Source: Mycocentrospora acerina (lineage: Eukaryota > Ascomycota > Dothideomycetes > Pleosporales). Taken from it: DNA of 64,000 nucleotides. The stretch covers positions 310,001 to 374,000 of the forward strand of contig JAKUHH010000284.1 of assembly GCA_022701365.1 (NCBI GenBank), written 5' to 3'. The position numbers were made by a program, and so were the translations under genes. Below are positions 58,369 to 64,000 of the stretch, in pieces; position 1 is the stretch's first letter; the number at the start of each line of letters is the position of its first letter. The notes below the pieces were generated by a model. It saw nothing but the letters and a program-made list of their open reading frames with translations. It ran no database searches and had not been told where the DNA came from.

Positions 58369-59116
58369 CACGCTCTCGCTGCCCACCCAGGTCGGAAAAC
58401 TTGTGGGTCTTGTAGTGGTGAGATGCGGAAAACTCTCACGACCAGGTGCGCTTTTGCATGGCAGGGCACACCGACGACGAAGAGTCTCGAACCGTACAAG
58501 CCTTGTCCCGATCGGGTATCGACTCCGACTGCGCGGGGACGTGAGGATTTGGAAAGCAAGATGTGCTCAGCCTAGCTAAACAGCGGCGATGGTAGCGGCG
58601 GACTACTCTACGGAAAACTGGCTTGGCTGCCGTCGTCAATGGCTCTTCCGATCAAGCAAACTGCGCGAACAACGGCGGCTGTAGATCATGCTACCAGCAA
58701 AACCCACCGCCGAGGTGTAGAGCCTCGTGCCGCTAGTATCCCCGTGGCGCCCCTGATTGGTTGCCGCGTTAAATGCCACGCTCTGCTGGGGATCCCCACG
58801 GGGACTTGAGTATTGACAGGCTCGTGGGAATGCTTGTGCACCCCGCAAATTCGACATGCTTGCCCTCGGCCGTTGACAACTTCATGGCTTCGTTTCCAGA
58901 TCAGACGGCCTACCCGCGATCATGACTCCGGCTGCCAAGTTTGCTGGGAGACTAAAGCGTCGTCTGGATGCGGGCGACCTAAGTGTCACCGTTGTATAAA
59001 ACCGACCTGCATCCCCGGTGCAATTGTTAGAGTGTGCAGCCGAGTCTTTTTCCTCGCATCTCCAAACATTGTACACGACGGCAGCAAGTCTTTGATCTGC
59101 CACTTCGAGGCTCGCC
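58369..59116. promoter_or_regulatory. Divergent promoter of Zn2Cys6 regulator and sugar transporter
   Basis: 748 bp between opposite start codons, no gene. Two direct CGG-N9-CGG elements abut each other at 58584-58598 and 58599-58613. Zinc-cluster factors bind paired CGG triplets with fixed spacing, so these are candidate sites for the adjacent regulator. Confidence 0.6.
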
Positions 59117-61047
59117 ATGTCTGCATTCGACGACAAGACCGCCGGCCATGCGGCTGAGAAGGTCGCAACAATGGGCCACAACACCACAGACGATACCAAC
59201 ACGGCCATCAACAATGAGCACAACATGTCCATCCGCCAGAGTCTACGATTCTGGTGGAAAGCAATCGCCTACTCCTTCTGCATCTCTCTAGCCGTCATCA
59301 TGGAGGGCTACGACACAAGCTTGATGAACAAGTTTTTCGCTTTCCAGCCCTTCAGGAACAGGTTCGGCGACGAAATCAACCCCGACGGCGGCATGCTCGT
59401 GTCGTCTCGATGGCAGACTATCATTCTGAACGGAACGCAGGTAAGCTGCAACGAACCCTACATACTCGACTCACCTAACGCGTCTCAGGTCGGATGCATT
59501 CTTGGCTTGATCATCAATGGTTACGTTACAGAATGGATTGGTTACAAGAAAACTATGGTTGGCAGCATGCTCGTCATGACTGGCGCTATTTTCATCCCGT
59601 TCTTCTCCCAGAGCTTGGAGATGTTTCTCGTCGGCGGAATCATTCAAGGCCTCCCTTGGGGAGTGTTTCAGACCCTCGCAATCGCATATGCAGCGTAAGT
59701 CGAGGCTTTCCACCCAATCTATCAACGAGTGCTAATCGAAACAGTGACCTTTGCCCTACACACCTCAGAGGTATGCCTAGACTAATTTTGTCAATGATTT
59801 GCAACTCCAAAAATTGCTCGTGCTAACGCCTGCAACAGGGTATATGACCTCGTGGATTAACATGTGTTGGGTCATTGGAGGACTCTTGTCGACTGGTATC
59901 CTTACAGGATTCTTAGACACCACAACACAGTGGGGGTACCGTATTCCATTCGCACTGCAATGGATCTGGCCCGTTCCCATCATCGCAGCTACTTTGCTCA
60001 GCCCCGAGTCTCCGTATGTCCACCCATATACGCTTGACATCAAAACATTGCTGACCAGTTCTCAGTTGGTGGCTGGTCCGACAAGGCCGAGTGGCCGAGG
60101 CCAAAGAAGCCATCCGCAAGCTTACTACCCCTACCGACGGCGTCGACTTCGATTTGGATGCGCATGTTGAGATGATGATCGTCACTAATGAGTTTGAAAA
60201 GGAGGTCTCCGCTGGAACAAACTACTGGCATCTCTTCCGTGGCAGCGATCTACGCCGTACCGAAGTCTCTGCCATGGCTTTCATCACCCAGGCCCTTTGT
60301 GGTGTCCCTTTCATGGGCTTCGGTACTCAGTTCCTGCAGGGTGTTGGCCTTAGCCAGGATGATTCCTTCCACCTCACTGTCGGCCAGGACTGCATGGGTT
60401 TGGTCGGATGTATCATTGCTTGGTGGATCATGACACGATTCGGTCGACGACACATGTACATCTCTGGTCTCATAGCCATCACCGTCATCCTCTTGATTGT
60501 CGGGTTCATCGGTCTTGCTCCCACCACAAACAAGAGTGCCAGCTTGGCGGGAGGTGTCTTGATCATCTTCATGATCTTCTGCTTCCAGGTATGCATCCCC
60601 ACATCTCCGTTCTATCGCCTTGTATCAGCACGTGCTAACCATAACTAGCTCTCCATCGGCCCAATCTGCTACTCTCTCGCCGCTGAAATTCCTAGCTCCC
60701 GCCTCCGTGTCAAAACGGTCGCCCTCTCTCGCGCAAGCTACAACAGTATCGTCTTCGTCACAAATACTATCATGCCCAAGATGGTCGGTCGCAATGACTG
60801 GAACTGGGGTGCCAAGGGTGGCTTCTTCTGGGCTGGAATCTCCGCCATCTTCGTAGTGTGGGGTTTCTTCCGTCTTCCTGAGCCAAAGGGCTTGACGTAC
60901 TCAGAGCTTGATCTGCTGTTCGAGCACAAGGTTTCTGCGCGCAAGTTTACCAGGGAGAATGCGCTTGCACTTCAGCCCGCACTGGCGGATATGGCAGCGC
61001 AGCGTGAGAAGAAGGCTGGCGCTGAGCGCATGGAGTCAGTTGCATAG
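59117..61047 (+). CDS. MFS sugar transporter, maltose/alpha-glucoside permease type
   Basis: Six exons: 59117-59440, 59489-59694, 59745-59770, 59839-60013, 60066-60588 and 60649-61047 (1653 nt, 550 aa). Exon 3 is only 26 nt. Sugar-porter signatures are intact: MEGYDTSLMNKFFAFQPFRNRFG in helix 1, CPTHLRGYMTSWINMCWVIGG (R-G motif after helix 4), PESPWWLVRQGR, WWIMTRFGRRHMY (helix 8-9 loop), PICYSLAAEIPSSRLR and LPEPKGLTYSELDLLFE. The C-terminal HKVSARKF block is typical of the MAL61/MalP group. It should be an H+ symporter in the plasma membrane. Intron 1 is 48 nt and stop-free, so retention would add 16 residues without breaking the frame. Confidence 0.93.
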
Positions 61048-63057
61048 ATATGTTGTAGAGTATTGTGCTCGTGAGAAGATGAGGCTGTTGGTGAAATGGC
61101 TCTTCTATCGAATACACAATTCACATCCTTATCACAAATTTGATCCAATTTTCACGATTGAGCTGAGCAGTTATGGTGTTTTCCGTCTGAAGATGATTTA
61201 CATGAATGATACAACTAATCATTGTGACCCCAAGTCATGCGAATTTAGAGGCAGTTGCATCCTTACCCAAGCACTTTACAAAACATGAAAAATTGTAACT
61301 ACCAGGAACAAAACTATAATATCATTAATAGACTCAAACAAGCGGTCTACAGATTCACAAACAACTGTGATCATGAGGGTCATATTTACAATAGTAGCTT
61401 TAGGCTCAATCAAGCGGTGAGTAAATGAGTGTCAGGGCCGAATCTACCGACACCTGAAACAATCTCTATATCCGTGACAACGAGGGACATATTTGTTAGG
61501 TCAGCTATAAACTTTAATAGGCGGTGAGCAGCCGAAAGTCAAGGTTAAACATCCCAACACCTGGAAAAACCATATATCTGTGGCCCATCCAGAACACAAG
61601 TTAACAACAACCTCACTCGTGACTCATCGGTCCGAATTGATTTCAAGCACCTGTACAAAAACCATTGTATGCAGGACTGTGCTCTCCTTTCAGGCAAAAT
61701 AGGTCGCGAGCAATAATGGTCCCCCTTTTTAAGCTTAAAGCAGCCTGATTGCCTTGCTTTTGCCAGCGAAGCTGCAAAGATATTATCCTGTGCAACTTCA
61801 CATGTCGAGGTAATTTTAGTATCCGTACGCGCTTGTACGTGCAAGGCAATCCTTGATTCTCATTCTTTGGTACTGGTCATGTACGAGAAGCACGCTAGAA
61901 GCTACAGACCAGTATGAGAAATAACCCGACACTTCGGAGCGTTTGGGTGTTGAACCTGGGTTCACGAACGAGGTTGCAGTTGTTCCAGTCGAGGCATTCG
62001 TTGTTGATGCAAGAGAAAAACACTTTCCCTAATCGAACTTGCCCGCCCTTGCCTTCGGGAAACTGCCCAGGATTCCAGTTTTTTGCTAGAATCTTCTTTG
62101 TTGAAGACCCCGTTCCATGAAATGCCTTTCTAATTTGGGAAACGATTATTGAGGAAGACTTCCTTCGGGTTCATGCTAGATTAAAAAATCCTTTCCAAGG
62201 ATACAAACATATGTTGGCCACTCTATCATCGTCCGTACGTAGTCGAAATGAGCTTCGTCCACTGTTCTAAATATTTAAGTGGCTCGGAATAATTACTGCA
62301 ACATCCGTTCCACTCGAAATCTCAAGAATAATGCCGTCTGGCTCATCTTGTCAAAAAAAGTCTGGTGGTCGAACTATTTTTTGGATACTGCCCACGTTTG
62401 GATACATGTGCCAACAGTTGGTCAGCGAAAAATGACCGTTGACAGTACATGTGTGTTTGACTCAAGAAAGATTCCGGGAAAAATTGGCATCTCTGGATTA
62501 ACAGGTGGCAAGGAAGTGACTGTGCATTGATCGCAGCTACGCAGCGAGGAGAGGAGTAGTCGAGCTACTGATTTCGAGCGTCGTGAATTCTTCTCATAGT
62601 ACTAGGCTTTGGCCAGGTGCAACTGTACTTCGAGTCAATGATTTGGTAGGCGTAGGGACGTTATTGCCATGGAAAAGTTCTGGCTGTGAGAATTTTGCGA
62701 CTTCCTTCAATTGGGTGTCATCTAGCTGGCAACCATACTTGAAGGGAGGTTCCATCCCTTTCCGTAGCGAGTATTAAAACTGGCGGTTCATTACGCACTT
62801 GGTACGAAGAATTCTCGTCGCTTGTGATTTCGAAGGGCATATAAACTTCTTCTCCGATTCCTAAATTTCTCTTCTCCATTCTCTTCATTACAACAGTCTT
62901 CTCTTTCAGTATTTACTGAAGTACTTACTACCATCATCAGCATCAGCATCGTCAAATTTACCTCTACTGCTAATAAATTCCCTTTCACAACTACCTAACA
63001 TCAAGTAAGCTGATGCCGATCATTCCTGTATACCAGCCAGTACTGACAGTCACTAGG
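61048..63057. other. Intergenic region with degenerate long repeat
   Basis: No supported gene. From about 61333 to 61620 three diverged copies of a roughly 90-110 bp unit can be aligned by their shared AAGCGGTGAG-like start and ACACCTGAAA / ATATCYGTG blocks. The last 150 bp lead into the Gln-rich gene and include a probable 5' UTR intron. Confidence 0.45.
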
Positions 63058-63687
63058 ATGCCTTGCGGAAAGTGGAGCAAGCAGAGGTCCTGGGACCCCC
63101 GTCATCAAGAGGAGGCCCGACAGTATGCCATAGAGGAGCAGCACCACGAGGAACAGACGGCCGCCTACTGGCGCTGGAATGATATCTGGCGTCAGCAGCA
63201 TATGCAGCCCCCTTTCGGTTACTACTGTAACGGAAAGGGTAGCAGCTTCAAGGTGATCCCCCACCCTGATGGCGGATGGACCAAGGTAAACCTTAGTCCT
63301 GATGAGGAGACGCTGCCAGATGGCTACCAATGGGTACCATCCACGATGACGGGTGGATTTGTAGTCGGAACTTTGTTCCAAATGTCCGACTCATACGACT
63401 ACATGGCAGTCATCCGGGCCTTCACGGGCAACAGGCCACTCTGGACTATTCTGGTCGGAGAAACGCTCATGTTGACGTGGGACGGAAGCCAGGTGCCTAT
63501 TAATGCATGCGGCATATGCGTGCAAGCGGTAGGAGGGTATGTCGTCGACTGTAGCGTCCCTCGGAGTGATTTGAGTGAGGCGCAGAGCTCGGTGGACGCT
63601 GCCCTGCCAGAGCAAGTGCAAATGCAGCAATATCATCTTTTGCAACAACAGCAGTTCTTGCAGCAACAGCAGCTCGTGCAGTGGTGA
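63058..63687 (+). CDS. Gln-rich hypothetical protein
   Basis: 209 aa if translation starts at ATG 63058, just after a probable 5' UTR intron (63005-63056: GTAAGC donor, TACTGACAG branch, CACTAG acceptor, 52 nt). If that intron is not removed, the in-frame ATG at 63013 would add 15 residues. The protein is polar: WDPRHQEEARQYAIEEQHHEEQ, a central aromatic region (FGYYCNGKGSSFKVIPHPDGGWTKVNL), and a C-terminus of Gln runs (LLQQQQFLQQQQLVQW). No signal peptide or membrane helix. I do not recognise a family. The CAG/CAA mix in the Gln tract suggests an old rather than a freshly expanded repeat. Confidence 0.6.
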   Translation: MPCGKWSKQRSWDPRHQEEARQYAIEEQHHEEQTAAYWRWNDIWRQQHMQPPFGYYCNGKGSSFKVIPHPDGGWTKVNLSPDEETLPDGYQWVPSTMTGGFVVGTLFQMSDSYDYMAVIRAFTGNRPLWTILVGETLMLTWDGSQVPINACGICVQAVGGYVVDCSVPRSDLSEAQSSVDAALPEQVQMQQYHLLQQQQFLQQQQLVQW

Positions 63688-64000
63688 AATGTACAGCTGC
63701 TGCTGTCACGGCTTTTCAATCCTTTCCTGGCTGTGGACTCAAGTTCCCTGCTACCTGCTACCTGCTTCCTGCTGTTGCTGCTCCCGAGCGGGCTGCCCTG
63801 CTCTTCAACAACTCGATGCTTGTCACTCCTCAAGTCTCATATCAAGACTAAGCTATCGGCGAGGCACCGCTTTTGGTCTATTGCCCGACAAGATTCGTAC
63901 CGGGGAGATTATTTTCAGGTGATTTAATCGAATCCTGCAAGTATTTCAGCAGCACTACTCCTGAAGAACTGCTTTCCGGCGATTTGGCACACCTCCTTGA
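63688..64000. other. 3' flank, no gene seen
   Basis: CTGCTGTTGCTGC-type triplets near 63700-63780; otherwise unremarkable. Confidence 0.5.

Overview
The window is nuclear DNA from a filamentous ascomycete (Pezizomycotina; Dothideomycetes, perhaps Pleosporales, is my guess from gene style, not proven). Supporting signs are short 45-70 nt introns with GTANGN donors, CTAAC/CTGAC branch sites and YAG acceptors, a HET-domain gene end, a GH16/GH5/GH27 secretome, Zn2Cys6 and C2H2-plus-fungal_trans regulators, and a nuclear tRNA-Lys. Exon-intron structures were built by eye from splice signals and reading-frame continuity. For every multi-exon gene the exon lengths sum to whole codons.

Layout. 0-6.7 kb: the 3' end of a HET-domain gene (+), an F-box-like orphan (-), a decayed membrane-protein gene (-) and a long gene-poor, repeat-bearing stretch. 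6.7-13.2 kb: GPI-anchored GH16 enzyme (-) and an SH3/WW Ras guanine-nucleotide exchange factor of the Cdc25 type (-). 16.7-21.1 kb: C2H2/fungal_trans regulator (+) and NHP2 of the H/ACA snoRNP (+). 23-28.6 kb: small hypothetical gene (+), GH5 exo-1,3-glucanase (-), tRNA-Lys(CTT) (-), small Cys-rich gene (-) and three-exon MIC10 (-), which shares a 267-bp divergent promoter with URB2 (+, 28.9-33.4 kb). 35-39.3 kb: NCS1 permease (+) and a small membrane protein (+). 39.4-50 kb: a minus-strand series of GtaA-like glutaminase, ribonucleotide reductase small subunit RNR2, RNA polymerase III subunit RPC53 and VAC8. 51.7-53.6 kb: a Ser/Thr kinase (+). 54.6-61 kb: alpha-galactosidase (-), Zn2Cys6 regulator (-) and a divergent maltose-permease-like transporter (+), which together look like a sugar-utilisation cluster. 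63-63.7 kb: a Gln-rich orphan (+).

How the genes relate. Most are unlinked housekeeping genes. The functional grouping I would defend is the 54.6-61 kb sugar cluster, whose divergent intergenic region has two CGG-N9-CGG direct repeats. The most striking non-coding signal is a concentration of ACGCGT (MCB/MluI) hexamers in the RNR2 promoter and in all three RNR2 introns, which suggests S-phase control by an MBF-like factor. Other notable points are two probable GC-AG introns (glutaminase, VAC8), an alpha-galactosidase ending in RDEL, a 16-bp tandem repeat upstream of RPC53, a ~31-bp minisatellite between VAC8 and the kinase, and two coding relics with in-frame stops.
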